Positions 1 to 9,036 of a stretch of DNA of 64,000 bases are shown one piece after another. Source of the stretch: Opitutus sp. (GTDB taxonomy: Bacteria > Verrucomicrobiota > Verrucomicrobiae > Opitutales > Opitutaceae). The stretch covers positions 41,264-105,263 of the forward strand of contig SIBR01000007.1 in NCBI GenBank assembly GCA_009695065.1, written 5' to 3'. The position numbers and the translations under genes were made by a program. Under the pieces are notes generated by a model. That model ran no database searches. It was not told the DNA's origin and was given only the letters and a program-made list of their open reading frames with translations. The number at the start of each line of letters is the position of its first letter. Position 1 is the stretch's first letter.

Positions 1-331
1 TGTCATCGGCGGATCGTTGCCGAGGAAGGTGCCGGTGCGCGGGGTTGGCCCCGGGATCGCAGGGAGTGTGGCCACGGCCATCGCGAATCCGCGGTTGCGG
101 CTGTATCGGGGCCAGACGGTCGTGCAGGAAAACGACGATTGGTTCCGCGATGCCGGTGCCACCGCGATTGCGGCGGCGGCGGCGGCAGCGTCGGGGGCAT
201 TTGCGCTGGGGACACAAAGTCTCGATGCGGCTCTCGTGGTCGTGCTCGACCCGGGAAGTTACACCGCGCAGGTCGACAGCGGCGGCGGCGGCACGGGGAT
301 CGCTTTGGTCGAGGTTTACGAGGTGCCGTGA
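1..331 (+). CDS. C-terminal end of a large secreted repeat protein (partial)
   Basis: The reading frame is open from base 2, so the gene starts left of the window and only its last ~109 residues are visible. The piece has the pattern of a C-terminal beta-rich module common in large Opitutaceae exported proteins: RGVGPGIA, then NPRLRLYRGQTVVQENDDW, an alanine-rich stretch, SLDAALVVVLDPGSYTAQV and ALVEVYEVP at the end. In that module the protein usually follows Ig-like or autotransporter-like repeats and is outer-surface or secreted; this is inference from family resemblance. The function of the whole protein cannot be told from this end. Confidence 0.75.
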   Translation, partial: VIGGSLPRKVPVRGVGPGIAGSVATAIANPRLRLYRGQTVVQENDDWFRDAGATAIAAAAAAASGAFALGTQSLDAALVVVLDPGSYTAQVDSGGGGTGIALVEVYEVP

Positions 332-418
332 GCCGGTGCGGTGTCCGCCGGCGGTGGGGCCGGGCCCGGTGATTTCGCGGATGACAGCGGCTCGCCTGCT
401 GAATATGGGTCACGGCGT

Positions 419-1132
419 TTGAAAACCGGCGTCAAGCCTTGGGCAATTTCGTTCATCCTCGCGGTGATGGTCCGGGCGGTGGAGCCACCGCCGCTGCGGA
501 ACGAGCCGATGGCCGTTGCGAACGGTTGCTTCGTCGAGAGCGTCGCATTGCTCGATGCCTGGCAGGAAAAGATGGGACCCGAGGCGTGGGCGCGGATGTT
601 GCGCTGGGGCGCGCGAGAGGAGGACGAAGTGGTCGCCGGCCACGCGGTCGCGGTCTGCGAGGCGCAAGGCAGGTTGTGGTGCTACGATATCAATTTTGGC
701 TGGACCGCACTGGCCGTCGGCACCGCACAGCGCGACGAGGTGGGGGCGGTCGTGACTCCCATCGTGGCGAAATACCCGCGCATCAAGTCCGAGTTTCCGA
801 GTTATTTGTCCGACTTTGCGCAAGGGCCGGGCAGTCCGGCTCCGGTGGCGCAGGCGGCGAACCCGAATCCCGTGGTGCGCGACGCCACGATCGTCGCGGC
901 GCGGCTCGCGCGGCACCGGCCGGTAAACGTCGTGACGTTCACCTGGGGCCCGGAGGAGGAAAAACACGCGAGTGCGGCCGTGGTTTTTTTGTATTGCGGA
1001 CGCTTTTGCGTCTATGTCCCGGAGAAGGGCACGGTGCCGTTTCGCGAACGCGCCGGCGTGGAGAATTTGCGGGTGCTGCGCCTTTTGTTGCTGCGGATGT
1101 TTCCCGGCGCGCGGGACATCGCGAAACTCTGA
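419..1132 (+). CDS. Hypothetical exported protein, possible cysteine-peptidase/transglutaminase-like fold
   Basis: About 237 residues. I do not recognise a named family. A TTG start at 419 gives two lysines and a hydrophobic stretch (PWAISFILAVMV), a plausible signal peptide; ATG at 467 or 510 would remove it, so the start is uncertain. Three spaced motifs, NGCFVES, AGHAV and CYDINFGW, place a Cys, a His and an Asp in the order used by papain/transglutaminase-like enzymes, with the His-Asp part in the usual GHAV...YD arrangement. That reading is inference. The C-terminal half (CGRFCVYVPEKG, then a leucine-rich helix) is unassigned. The stop codon lies in a hairpin shared with the convergent dehydratase gene. 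Confidence 0.6.
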   Translation: MKTGVKPWAISFILAVMVRAVEPPPLRNEPMAVANGCFVESVALLDAWQEKMGPEAWARMLRWGAREEDEVVAGHAVAVCEAQGRLWCYDINFGWTALAVGTAQRDEVGAVVTPIVAKYPRIKSEFPSYLSDFAQGPGSPAPVAQAANPNPVVRDATIVAARLARHRPVNVVTFTWGPEEEKHASAAVVFLYCGRFCVYVPEKGTVPFRERAGVENLRVLRLLLLRMFPGARDIAKL

Positions 1133-1152
1133 GCCGGGCGGACCGGGCTCAG
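1129..1152. terminator. Bidirectional terminator-like hairpin
   Basis: CTGAGCC at 1129-1135 pairs with GGCTCAG at 1146-1152, and the flanking GG/CC pairs extend the stem. It lies exactly between two convergent genes and overlaps the stop codons of both. There is no clear T-run, so it is a compact hairpin rather than a classical intrinsic terminator. Confidence 0.5.
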
Positions 1153-2915
1153 CGTGCGTTGCCGGGAGGCGGCGCCGCCGGACGAATTACCGGAACGCAC
1201 GCGGTGATCTCCGTAGCGCGCAGAAAGTCAAAATCGCAGCCTTGATCGGCTTGCATGACGGTTTTTAGGAAAAGCTTGCGGTAGCCGCGTTCGGTCGGGG
1301 CGGGGTGCGCTGGTTTTGCCGCGGCGAGGCGGGTCGCGATCTCGGCGTCGCTCACGAGGAGTTCGATCGACCGGTGCGCGACGCTGAGCCGGATGCGGTC
1401 GCCGGTGCGCACCGTGGCCAGCGGCCCGCCGACGGCGGACTCGGGCGTGACGTGCAACACGATCGTGCCGGTGGCGGTGCCGCTCATGCGGCCGTCGGAG
1501 ATGCGCACCATGTCCTTCACACCCTGCCGCGCGAGTTTCTGGGGAATGGGCAGGTAGCCGGCCTCGGGCATGCCGGGCGCACCCACCGGCCCGATGGATT
1601 TTAGCACGAGAATGTCTTCGGCTGTGACGTCGAGGGCGGGATCGTCGATCCGGAGCGCGAGATCGGCGGCGTTTTCGAAGACGACCGCACGGCCCTCGTG
1701 TTCGAGCAGGTGCGGCGAGGCGGCGGACTGCTTGATGATGGCGCCGCCGGGCGCGAGGTTGCCGCGGAGGAACGCAATGCCGCCCTCGGCGTAAATCGGC
1801 TGGTCGCGGCGGCGCACGATTTCCTGGGCAAACGCCGGCGGCGCGAGATCGAGTTCCGCACCCAAGGTCCGGCCCGTCACCGTCAGTGCGTCGAGGTGAA
1901 GCAGCGGCCGCAACTCGCGCAGCACCGCCGTCATCCCGCCGGCGTGGTGAAAATCCTCCATGTAGTGCCGGCCGGACGGCTTCAGGTCGACGAGCACGGG
2001 CGTCTCGCGGCCCATGCGATCAAAGGCGTCGAGGTCGATGGCGATGCCCATGCGGCCGGCGATCGCGGTGAGGTGAATGAGCCCGTTGGTGGAGCCGCCG
2101 ATGGCGAGGAGAACGCGCAGGGCGTTCTCGAAGGCGGCCGGCGTCAGGATTTTTTCCGGCGTGAGTTGACGGCCGATCATGGCGACGGCGACGGCGCCGG
2201 TGCGCTCCGCAATGCGCATGCGATCGGCCGCGACCGCGGGCGGCGAGGCGCAGCCGGGCACGGTGATCCCGAGGGCCTCGGCGAGGCACGCCATCGTGCT
2301 CGCGGTGCCCATGACCGAGCAGGTGCCAACGCTGGCCACGAGTTGGTCGTTGACGCGATTGACTTCGGTTTCGTCGATCTCGCCGGCGCGAAAAGCCCCC
2401 CAATAGCGGCGGCAATCCGTGCAGGCGCCGACGCGTGTGCCGCGATGTGTGCCGGTGAGCATCGAACCCGTGACGAGTTGCACGGCTGGCACGCCGGCCG
2501 AGGCCGCACCCATCAGTTGCGCGGGGACCGTCTTGTCGCAACCGCCGATGAGCACGACGGCGTCCATCGGCTGGGCGCGAATCATCTCCTCGGTGTCCAT
2601 CGCCATGAGGTTGCGCAGATACATGCTGGTCGGGTGCGCGAAGCTTTCGTGGATGGAAATCGTCGGAAACTCGACCGGCAGTCCGCCCGCAAGCATCACG
2701 CCGCGCTTCACCGCGGTGATGAGGTCCGCGGCGTTGCCGTGACAGGGATTGTAACCGCTGCCGGTGTTGACGATGCCGACGACCGGGCGCGCCAGCGCGT
2801 CGGCGGAATAACCGGCGCCCTTGATGAAGGCGTTGCGGAGGAACAAGGAGAATGCCTTGTCGCCGTAGCTCGTCAGGCCCTTGCGAAATCCGGCGGCGGG
2901 AGAGTGGTCGGCCAT
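1149..2915 (-). CDS. IlvD/Edd family dehydratase, probably a sugar-acid (aldonate) dehydratase
   Basis: 588 residues from ATG at 2915; the longer upstream reading runs through a terminator. The family dehydrates 2,3-dihydroxy acids with a [2Fe-2S] or [4Fe-4S] cluster in the cytoplasm. Three candidate cluster cysteines are visible: C58 (NPCHG), C126 (GGCDKT) and C199 (GTCSVMGTASTMA). The last motif is the GTC-x-x-MGTASTM form seen in arabinonate/xylonate-type dehydratases, not the form usual in biosynthetic IlvD, so I favour 2-keto-3-deoxy sugar acid formation over branched-chain amino acid synthesis. The gene stands alone: a strong terminator separates it from korB upstream. Substrate is inferred, not shown. 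Confidence 0.85.
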   Translation of the reverse strand: MADHSPAAGFRKGLTSYGDKAFSLFLRNAFIKGAGYSADALARPVVGIVNTGSGYNPCHGNAADLITAVKRGVMLAGGLPVEFPTISIHESFAHPTSMYLRNLMAMDTEEMIRAQPMDAVVLIGGCDKTVPAQLMGAASAGVPAVQLVTGSMLTGTHRGTRVGACTDCRRYWGAFRAGEIDETEVNRVNDQLVASVGTCSVMGTASTMACLAEALGITVPGCASPPAVAADRMRIAERTGAVAVAMIGRQLTPEKILTPAAFENALRVLLAIGGSTNGLIHLTAIAGRMGIAIDLDAFDRMGRETPVLVDLKPSGRHYMEDFHHAGGMTAVLRELRPLLHLDALTVTGRTLGAELDLAPPAFAQEIVRRRDQPIYAEGGIAFLRGNLAPGGAIIKQSAASPHLLEHEGRAVVFENAADLALRIDDPALDVTAEDILVLKSIGPVGAPGMPEAGYLPIPQKLARQGVKDMVRISDGRMSGTATGTIVLHVTPESAVGGPLATVRTGDRIRLSVAHRSIELLVSDAEIATRLAAAKPAHPAPTERGYRKLFLKTVMQADQGCDFDFLRATEITACVPVIRPAAPPPGNAR

Positions 2916-2997
2916 GGGGTTCGGGCCGCCAGCAATGCGAACTTCGCGACCGGGGTCGAGGCTGTTCGCGGTACTCGCGGCGGCGGAGGGGAGACGC

Positions 2998-3025
2998 AAA
3001 AAAGCCCGGGCGCATGGCCCGGGCT
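2998..3025 (-). terminator. Rho-independent terminator of korAB
   Basis: On the minus strand a perfect 9-bp stem AGCCCGGGC / GCCCGGGCT with a 5-base loop is followed directly by six T. It sits 38 bases past the korB stop, so korAB ends here and the dehydratase gene downstream needs its own promoter within 2916-2997. Confidence 0.9.
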
Positions 3026-3062
3026 GAAGATAATCGCGTCGCAGCCGACGCACCGGCTGCGG

Positions 3063-4004
3063 TTAACGCAACCGGGCAAACGTGGCCTGCAGCAGCGCGA
3101 GGTCGGACGCGTTCTTCGTGCGTTCGCGGGCCTTGGTGACGAGATCGGCCTCGAGGGCGTTCTTCGTCGGGCGGCCCTTGACCTCGTAGAATACTCCGAA
3201 CGCCCCGGGCCAGGCCTGATTGGCGAGCTTGAACGCGGCGATCTGATCGGACGAGTCGTGACGATTCGCGTCCTCGGGCGTGCCGTCATTTTTCTTTTCG
3301 TCGACGAGCGTCCAGGAGCCGCCCTTGCGGGGAATGGACGAGTCGAAGGCGCCTTCGTAAAACTCGACGCACTCCGAGAGGATTTCGACCACCGAGAAGC
3401 CATCGTGCTTCGCGGCGCGGAGCATCATCTCGACCATGTGGTTGACCTGCGTGGCATGGCTGCGCGCGACGAACGTGGCGCCGCTGTTCACGAGGGTGCG
3501 CATGGGGTTGATCGGCTGGTCGATCGCGCCGGTGGGATCAGTCTTGGTCTTGAAGCCGATCGGCGAGGTCGGCGAGGTCTGCTTTTTCGTCAGGCCGTAA
3601 ACCGAGTTGTCCATGATCACGTAGGTGAGGCGGACATTCTTGCGGGCGGTGTGCACCAGGTGGTTGCCGCCGATGGAGAAGCCATCGCCGTCGCCGCCGA
3701 ACACGAAGACATGGAGGTCGTCGTTGCCGAGGCTGATGCCGGCGGCAAACGGCAGGGCGCGGCCGTGGATGTAGTGCCCGCCGTGGGTGTTGACGAAATA
3801 CGGGAAGCGCGAGGAGCAGCCGATCCCGGCGAAGGTGACGATCTTTTCGTGCGGATATTGGAGCTTCTCGAGCACGCGGTAGAACGAGGCGAGCACGGCG
3901 AAGTCGCCGCAGCCGGGGCACCACGTGGGGTGGTCGGCGGTGAGGATCTTCTTCGTGAGGGGCGCGCCCGCGGGGGGGGGAGGAGTGGCGACAGCGGTGG
4001 ACAT
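3063..4004 (-). CDS. korB: 2-oxoglutarate:ferredoxin oxidoreductase, beta subunit
   Basis: 313 residues. Together with the alpha subunit it oxidatively decarboxylates a 2-oxoacid to acyl-CoA and reduces ferredoxin in the cytoplasm. It has the TPP-binding beta-subunit layout: CPGCGDF near residue 29 (C29, C32), GIGCSSRFPYF, then the TPP/Mg motif GGDGDGFSIGGNHL and MDNSVYGLTKKQTSP. The proline-rich first ~15 residues are a short extension. It lies 31 bases downstream of korA in the same direction and is closed by a strong terminator. No small ferredoxin-like delta subunit is present, as in two-subunit KorAB enzymes. 2-Oxoglutarate is the likeliest substrate by subunit architecture; a pyruvate-type activity cannot be excluded. 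Confidence 0.93.
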   Translation of the reverse strand: MSTAVATPPPPAGAPLTKKILTADHPTWCPGCGDFAVLASFYRVLEKLQYPHEKIVTFAGIGCSSRFPYFVNTHGGHYIHGRALPFAAGISLGNDDLHVFVFGGDGDGFSIGGNHLVHTARKNVRLTYVIMDNSVYGLTKKQTSPTSPIGFKTKTDPTGAIDQPINPMRTLVNSGATFVARSHATQVNHMVEMMLRAAKHDGFSVVEILSECVEFYEGAFDSSIPRKGGSWTLVDEKKNDGTPEDANRHDSSDQIAAFKLANQAWPGAFGVFYEVKGRPTKNALEADLVTKARERTKNASDLALLQATFARLR

Positions 4005-4035
4005 GGCCTTAAAAGGGTTGAAGGGAAACGGGGCT

Positions 4036-5913
4036 TCAGGACTTCACGGCGAGCGCGCTGGGGCGCGCGGTGCTGACGGTGGCGGCGAGAGCCTGGCTTT
4101 CGATGTGGCGGGCGACGCCGGCGACGATTTCGCTCACCTTGAAAATGAGACCGTCGGTTTTCGTGACGCTGACGATGGCGGGATTGGCGTAGCGGGCGCG
4201 GAGCATCATGGCGAACTGGCCGAAGCCGTAGAGGCCCTCGTCATTCAGCTCGGCGACGACGATCTTGCGGTAACGGTTGAACGTTTCCTCAAGCCCGTTC
4301 GGGAGCGGATGGATGTGGCGCAGGTGCATGTGACCGGCCTTGACGCCGGCGTTGCGGATGTGGACGAGCGCTTCGCGGCCCGGACCCCAGTTCGAGCCCC
4401 ACGTGACGAGGAGAACCTCGCCCGCGGTGTCGCCGGTGTGTTCGGGCGGGGGGAGCGAGGCGCCGAGCTGTTTGATTTTCTCGCGGCGCTTGGCGGTCAT
4501 CTGCATGTGCAGCTTCGGGCTGCCGGTGGGATGACCCATTTCATCGTGCTCCAAGCCGGTGACCGTTGGATATTTGCCGGAGCCGATCTTGGAGCCCGGA
4601 GGGGCATGGCGGGTGATCTTGTCGAGCGGGAAGGGTTTGAAGTCGGCCGGCCGGTCGGAGAGGTCCGCCTTGCCGTCGACCATCAGCTTGGTCAGGTCGG
4701 GCTCGTCGAAGGCCTCGATGCGGCTGGAGAGTCCCATGTCCGTGAGGATCAAAACGGGGGTCGAGTACTCGCGGGCGATCCGGGCCGCCTCCATGGCGAT
4801 GTAGAAGCAGTCCTCGACGTTCTTGGGCGCCAGCACGACGCGCGGCGTGTCGCCATGGCTGCCATAGATCGCCTGCATCAGATCGCTCTGCTCGACGTTG
4901 GTCGGCATGCCGGTCGAAGGACCGCCGCGCTGCACGTTGACAACGATGATCGGCATCTCGGACATGACGGCCCAGCCGAGCGCTTCCATCTTCAAGGAGA
5001 GGCCGGGGCCGGCGCTGCCGGTGACGGCGAGGTGGCCGGCGTAGGAGAAGCCGAGGGCGGTCGAGACCGCCGCGATCTCATCCTCGCACTGCACGAAAAG
5101 CCCACCGTATTTCGGGAGTTCGGCGCGGAGGGTTTCCATGATCGAAGACCACGGGGTGATCGGGTAACCGGCGCCGTGGCGGACACCGGCGGCGAGCAGG
5201 CCGTAGGCGAGGGCGATGTTGCCATCGAGCGTGACTTGGGGCCGGCCGGAGGTCGCGGCGGCTTGGTCGACGGCCTCGAAGCGATAGAAGAGATCGCGCA
5301 GGTTGTTCTGCGGCCAGGCGTAGCCCGCGTCGAACGCAAGCATGGCGTTGCGGACGACGTCTTCGTTTTTCCCGCCGAAGCGCTCCTTGATGAGCGTGGC
5401 GAGCTTTTGCACGTCGAGATCGAAGATCCGCGCGATCATGCCGAGGACGTAGATGTTCTTCCCCTTGTCCTTCGACGTGCCACCGACCGCCTCGACGGTG
5501 CCGGTCGTGATGGGCACGGCGACGTTGGTGAAGCGGTTGTCGTCCGGCGCGGGTTTGACGTGGTCGCTGTCGTAGACGAGCACGCCGCCGGGCCGGAGCG
5601 AGCCGATATGGGCGTCGTAGCTGTGTTGATAAAACACGACCAGCATGTCGGCGCGGTCGCCGGCGGAAAGGATATCGCCCGTTCCCATGCGCACTTGAAA
5701 GATCGACGGCCCGCCCGAGATCGTGGACGGGATCGTCATGTAGGTCATGATGTCCTGGTCACTGCGACCGGCGAGCCGGGCGAGGAAACCTCCGATGGAC
5801 TGAATGCCATCTTGGGAGTTACCCGCGAGGCGGATGACAACGTCGTGAATTGAGCGAGGGGCGGCGGCTTTTCCAGCTCCACCGGGGATTTCGGGAGTGT
5901 TTGCGCTAACCAT
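4036..5913 (-). CDS. korA: 2-oxoglutarate:ferredoxin oxidoreductase, fused gamma-alpha subunit
   Basis: 625 residues, the normal length for the fused gamma-alpha KorA. The gamma-like domain is N-terminal (about residues 23-190, with GNSQDGIQSIGG near 31-42). The alpha pyrimidine-binding domain starts around residue 225 and carries GYPITPWSSIMETL (249-262), followed by the EDEIAAVSTALGFSYAG segment. The C-terminal domain contains TWGSNWGPGREAL. It is the first gene of korAB and has 243 bases of non-coding sequence upstream, where the promoter must lie. A ferredoxin-linked TCA step fits a facultative or low-oxygen lifestyle; that last point is inference. Confidence 0.94.
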   Translation of the reverse strand: MVSANTPEIPGGAGKAAAPRSIHDVVIRLAGNSQDGIQSIGGFLARLAGRSDQDIMTYMTIPSTISGGPSIFQVRMGTGDILSAGDRADMLVVFYQHSYDAHIGSLRPGGVLVYDSDHVKPAPDDNRFTNVAVPITTGTVEAVGGTSKDKGKNIYVLGMIARIFDLDVQKLATLIKERFGGKNEDVVRNAMLAFDAGYAWPQNNLRDLFYRFEAVDQAAATSGRPQVTLDGNIALAYGLLAAGVRHGAGYPITPWSSIMETLRAELPKYGGLFVQCEDEIAAVSTALGFSYAGHLAVTGSAGPGLSLKMEALGWAVMSEMPIIVVNVQRGGPSTGMPTNVEQSDLMQAIYGSHGDTPRVVLAPKNVEDCFYIAMEAARIAREYSTPVLILTDMGLSSRIEAFDEPDLTKLMVDGKADLSDRPADFKPFPLDKITRHAPPGSKIGSGKYPTVTGLEHDEMGHPTGSPKLHMQMTAKRREKIKQLGASLPPPEHTGDTAGEVLLVTWGSNWGPGREALVHIRNAGVKAGHMHLRHIHPLPNGLEETFNRYRKIVVAELNDEGLYGFGQFAMMLRARYANPAIVSVTKTDGLIFKVSEIVAGVARHIESQALAATVSTARPSALAVKS

Positions 5914-6156
5914 AGGTAACCGAAACGGTGTTGCGCTTGTCGGGTCGAGTCAACGGGGTGCCCCCGATGGCTTCGGTTGATTAGCGTGCAGCAACGGGCG
6001 TGGGCATGGCAGAAGCAGGGGTTATATGCGGAATCCCTTGATGCCGATCGAGGATGACGCGTCCGTTGCGAACCCGGTCCGTGGAGCTCACTGCAGACTG
6101 CGCAGCACAAATTGGTTACAGAGGCAGCCAGTAAAGCCACCTGAACTCCCGGTCGC

Positions 6157-7296
6157 TCAGTCGTAGAAGAGAACGCAAACCGTCATCGGCACGTCCGCCG
6201 TGTTTCCGGCCGGAGTGAGGCGGCCCGTCGCGGGGTCGACCCGGAAAACCGTGAGATTACCGGAGTCTTGGTGGGCGCAAACGAGCCATTTTCCGTTCGG
6301 GGAGAGGGCGAAGTTGCGCGGCACCTTGCCGCCGGTGGGTGCGATTTCGACCGGAGTCAGCGAGCCGTCGCTGGGATTGACCGAGAAAACGGCGATACTG
6401 TCGTGGCCGCGATTCGACCCGTAGACGAAACGGCCATTGGGATGCACCCGGATTTCGGCGGTGGAATTCGAGCCGGTGAAGCCCGCGGGGAGGGTGCCCA
6501 GGCTCTGGCGTTCGGTCAGCGTGCCGCGGGTGGCGTCGTAGTCGTAGACATTGACCGTGTTGTTGAGTTCGTTGATCGCGTAGGCGTGCCGCCCGGCCGC
6601 CCCAAATTTGAAGTGGCGGGGGCCGGCCCCCGCGGCGGTAGCGACGAACGAAGGCTGGGCCAGCGTGAGGCTCGCCGCGGCGGGATCGAGGGCGTAGCTG
6701 AAAATCTTGTCCAACCCCAGGTCGCAGACGATGACGTGGCGGTTGTCCGGAGCGAGCGTCACGGAATGGACATGCGGCTTGTCCTGGCGCGTCGGGTGCG
6801 GCCCCTTGCCGGAGTGAGGCGTGAGGGTGGGTGTTCCCAAGGTGCCGTCCGCCCGGATGGGCATCGCGGCGACGTAGCCGTCGGCATAGTTCGCCGCGAG
6901 GAGTGTCCGCCCGCTGGCGTCGACGGCGAGATGACTGGGGGCCGCGGTTTCGGCTGCGGCGGCAGCCGGCAGAGGCGAAAGGATGCCCTGCGTACCATCG
7001 ACGGCAAAACCGATGGCCTGGGCTTTCGACGGGTGGATGGCGTAGAGATATTTCCGGTCGGGCGTCAGCGTGATCCAGGCGGGGTTGGTCGCCGCGGCCG
7101 CGAGGACGGGAGAACTGAGCAGGCCGGTTTCGTCGTCGAGCCGGACGGCATAGATGCCGCGGCTGGTGGTCCGGGTGTAGGTCCCGAGAAAAATTAGGTG
7201 GGAGGAGGCCATGGCGAGGGTTCCGACTTTGAGGAGTAAAAGGCCGAGACAGAGCGCGGTGCGGGGCCGGCGGAGGCGGGCGTGGAAGAAAGTCAC
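6157..7296 (-). CDS. Secreted lactonase, 7-bladed propeller (6-phosphogluconolactonase/YbhE family)
   Basis: About 379 residues from GTG at 7296. That start gives a clear signal peptide (basic HARLRRPR, hydrophobic ALCLGLLLLKV, then TLAMA); ATG at 7212 would cut it off and make a cytoplasmic form. The mature part begins HLIFLGTYTRTTSRGIYAV and shows repeated blade motifs such as NPAWITLTPDRKYLYAI, GPRHFKFGAAGRHAYAINE and AEIRVHPNGRFVYGSNRG, ending PTGGKVPRNFALSPNGKWLV, all typical of the YbhE/Lactonase family (PF10282). The cytoplasmic enzyme hydrolyses 6-phosphogluconolactone. An exported copy more likely acts on free sugar lactones made by periplasmic sugar oxidation; that is inference. tdk lies 82 bases upstream on the same strand. 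Confidence 0.85.
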   Translation of the reverse strand: MTFFHARLRRPRTALCLGLLLLKVGTLAMASSHLIFLGTYTRTTSRGIYAVRLDDETGLLSSPVLAAAATNPAWITLTPDRKYLYAIHPSKAQAIGFAVDGTQGILSPLPAAAAAETAAPSHLAVDASGRTLLAANYADGYVAAMPIRADGTLGTPTLTPHSGKGPHPTRQDKPHVHSVTLAPDNRHVIVCDLGLDKIFSYALDPAAASLTLAQPSFVATAAGAGPRHFKFGAAGRHAYAINELNNTVNVYDYDATRGTLTERQSLGTLPAGFTGSNSTAEIRVHPNGRFVYGSNRGHDSIAVFSVNPSDGSLTPVEIAPTGGKVPRNFALSPNGKWLVCAHQDSGNLTVFRVDPATGRLTPAGNTADVPMTVCVLFYD

Positions 7297-7378
7297 GACG
7301 GAAGAAAAAATGGCCTGTCGCGGGGGGCGCGACGCAAATGGTGATCGGCAAGAGCCGCCGCAGGGCATCGCGCGGTGC

Positions 7379-8020
7379 TCAGGGGAGAGTGCTGTCCGGT
7401 GTGTCCGTCCGCGGAAACGGCGAGGCGGAGTGGGTGGCGTTCGCGGCACCGAGAGCTTCCTTATAATGCCGGCGGCAGACCGCGACGTAGCGATTGTTGC
7501 CGCCGATCTCGATTTGGGCGCCGCGGTTGACCGCGCGACCGTCCGAATCGAGCCGCAGGTTCATCGTCGCCTTCCGGCCGCAGTGGCAGATCGTTTTCAG
7601 CTCGGTGAGATCGTCCGCGAGGCCGAGCAGCGCACCGCTGCCGGGGAAAAGTTTGCCCTGAAAATCCGTGCGCAGGCCGTAGCACAGCACCGGGATGTCG
7701 AGGGTGTCGGCCACTTCAGTCGCCTGCCAGACATGTTCCGGGGACAGGAACTGCGCCTCATCGATCAGAACGCAGGCGACCGGTTGGGTGGCGTGTTCGG
7801 TCCGAACGCGGACGAGAAGATTGTCGGACGGAGCGAGCGAAATGGCGCCGGAACGCAAACCGATGCGCGATTCGATCCGACCGGTCCCCCAGCGCGTATC
7901 GACGGAGGGGGTGAAAAGGAGAGTGCGCATCCCGCGTTCACGGTAGTTATAGCTCGACTGGAGGAGCACCGTGCTTTTGCCCGCGTTCATCGCGGCGTAA
8001 TAAAAATAGAGCTTGGCCAT
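7379..8020 (-). CDS. tdk: Thymidine kinase, type II
   Basis: 213 residues. It phosphorylates thymidine in the salvage pathway. Visible are the P-loop AMNAGKST (10-17), the DEAQF motif (87-91), the zinc site C145/C147 with C182/H185, and the lasso-region [22 protein letters not shown]. The last ~20 residues are a non-conserved polar tail. Start at ATG 8020 is fixed by the conserved N-terminus. It is divergent from the hydrolase pseudogene and 82 bases upstream of the lactonase gene. Confidence 0.96.
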   Translation of the reverse strand: MAKLYFYYAAMNAGKSTVLLQSSYNYRERGMRTLLFTPSVDTRWGTGRIESRIGLRSGAISLAPSDNLLVRVRTEHATQPVACVLIDEAQFLSPEHVWQATEVADTLDIPVLCYGLRTDFQGKLFPGSGALLGLADDLTELKTICHCGRKATMNLRLDSDGRAVNRGAQIEIGGNNRYVAVCRRHYKEALGAANATHSASPFPRTDTPDSTLP

Positions 8021-8129
8021 GGCGGAATCCGACCGTGTTAAGGGCGTGAATGGAAAAGGCCAGACTCCGCTGCCGGGAAGTGAGGCATTCGCACTTGCCT
8101 CGCCGGCCGGTGCGGAGAGCGTTGGGGGC

Positions 8130-8954
8130 GTGAAGACCTGCCGCTTTGCCGTCGCATTGCTGGGATTGACGCTGGCCGGATCGATTCTGGCCGCCGCCCA
8201 ACCGTCCCAACCGTCGTTGCCCCCGGCGCCCGCGGTGAAGGTTTCGGAATGGCATGGTTACCGCCGGCTGGACTTTGAAGTCGCCGGCCGTCCCTGCCTG
8301 CTGATCGTGCCGAAATCGCCCGCGCCGCGAAATCCCTGAATCTGGCGCACGGAGTTTTTCGAGCATGAGCCGCAGGCGGACCTAGCGCTGCTCGCGCTGG
8401 GCTGGCACGTCGCCTACATGGACGCCCGCGACATGTATGGGGCGCCGAAAGCCATGGTCTTGTTCGGGCAATTTTACGCGCATCTGGTGTCGCGGTATGA
8501 GCTGGCGAAGCGCGTGGTGCTCGAAGGGCTCAGCCGGGGCGGGCTGTACGCGTTCAACTTCGCCGCGTCCCATCCGACCCGCGTGGCGGCGCTTTACCTC
8601 GCCGGCGCCGTCCTGGACATCAAGAGCTGGCCGGGGCGGAGGCGCGATTCGAAGGAATGGAAAGAGCGCCTTGAGGCGTATGGACTCACGGAGGAGACGC
8701 TGGTGGGATTCAAGCGCAACCCGATCGATCGCGTGCCGCAGGTGGCGGGGGGCAAGATCCCGATTCTCGCGATCTCCGGCGACGCCGACGAGTCGGTGCC
8801 CTTCGAGGAAAACACGGCGCTGCTCGAAAAACGCTACAAGGCGCAGGGCGGCTTGATCGAGGTCATTGTGAAGCCGGGCGGGAAACATCATCCCCACAGC
8901 CTCAAGGATCCCGCGCCGATCGTGGATTTTATCATCAATCACGCGCGGTATTGA
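8130..8954 (+). pseudogene. Secreted alpha/beta hydrolase interrupted by one in-frame TGA
   Basis: From GTG at 8130 (preceded by a G-rich stretch) the frame encodes a signal peptide ([16 protein letters not shown]) and the first strands ([21 protein letters not shown]), then meets TGA at 8337-8339. The same frame continues without change as IWRTEFFEHEPQAD...GWHVAYMDARDMYGAPKAM, the nucleophile elbow GLSRGGLY, the acid region ISGDADESVPF and the histidine region PGGKHHPHSL, ending at 8954. Homologues have Trp at the position of the stop (PWIWR), so TGG to TGA is the simplest explanation. The downstream part has an internal ATG at 8418 but would lack the signal peptide and first strands. It may be true decay or a sequence error. 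Confidence 0.8.
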
Positions 8955-9036
8955 GCGCGCGGGCATGCCCGACGGGCCCGGCGAGGCGGGAGCGGAGCCA
9001 CGACGGGTGGTGAACGAATGCGCCCGAGGCGCCGCG

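Noticed and set aside
1698..4076. 792-residue plus-strand ORF opposite the dehydratase and korB
   Set aside because: It is antisense to two clearly identified genes, is Arg/Gly/Ala/Glu-rich without motifs, and runs through a strong terminator; a high-GC shadow.
8337..8339. TGA as a selenocysteine codon
   Set aside because: The homologous residue is Trp, not Cys, and no selenocysteine insertion stem-loop follows in an obvious form.
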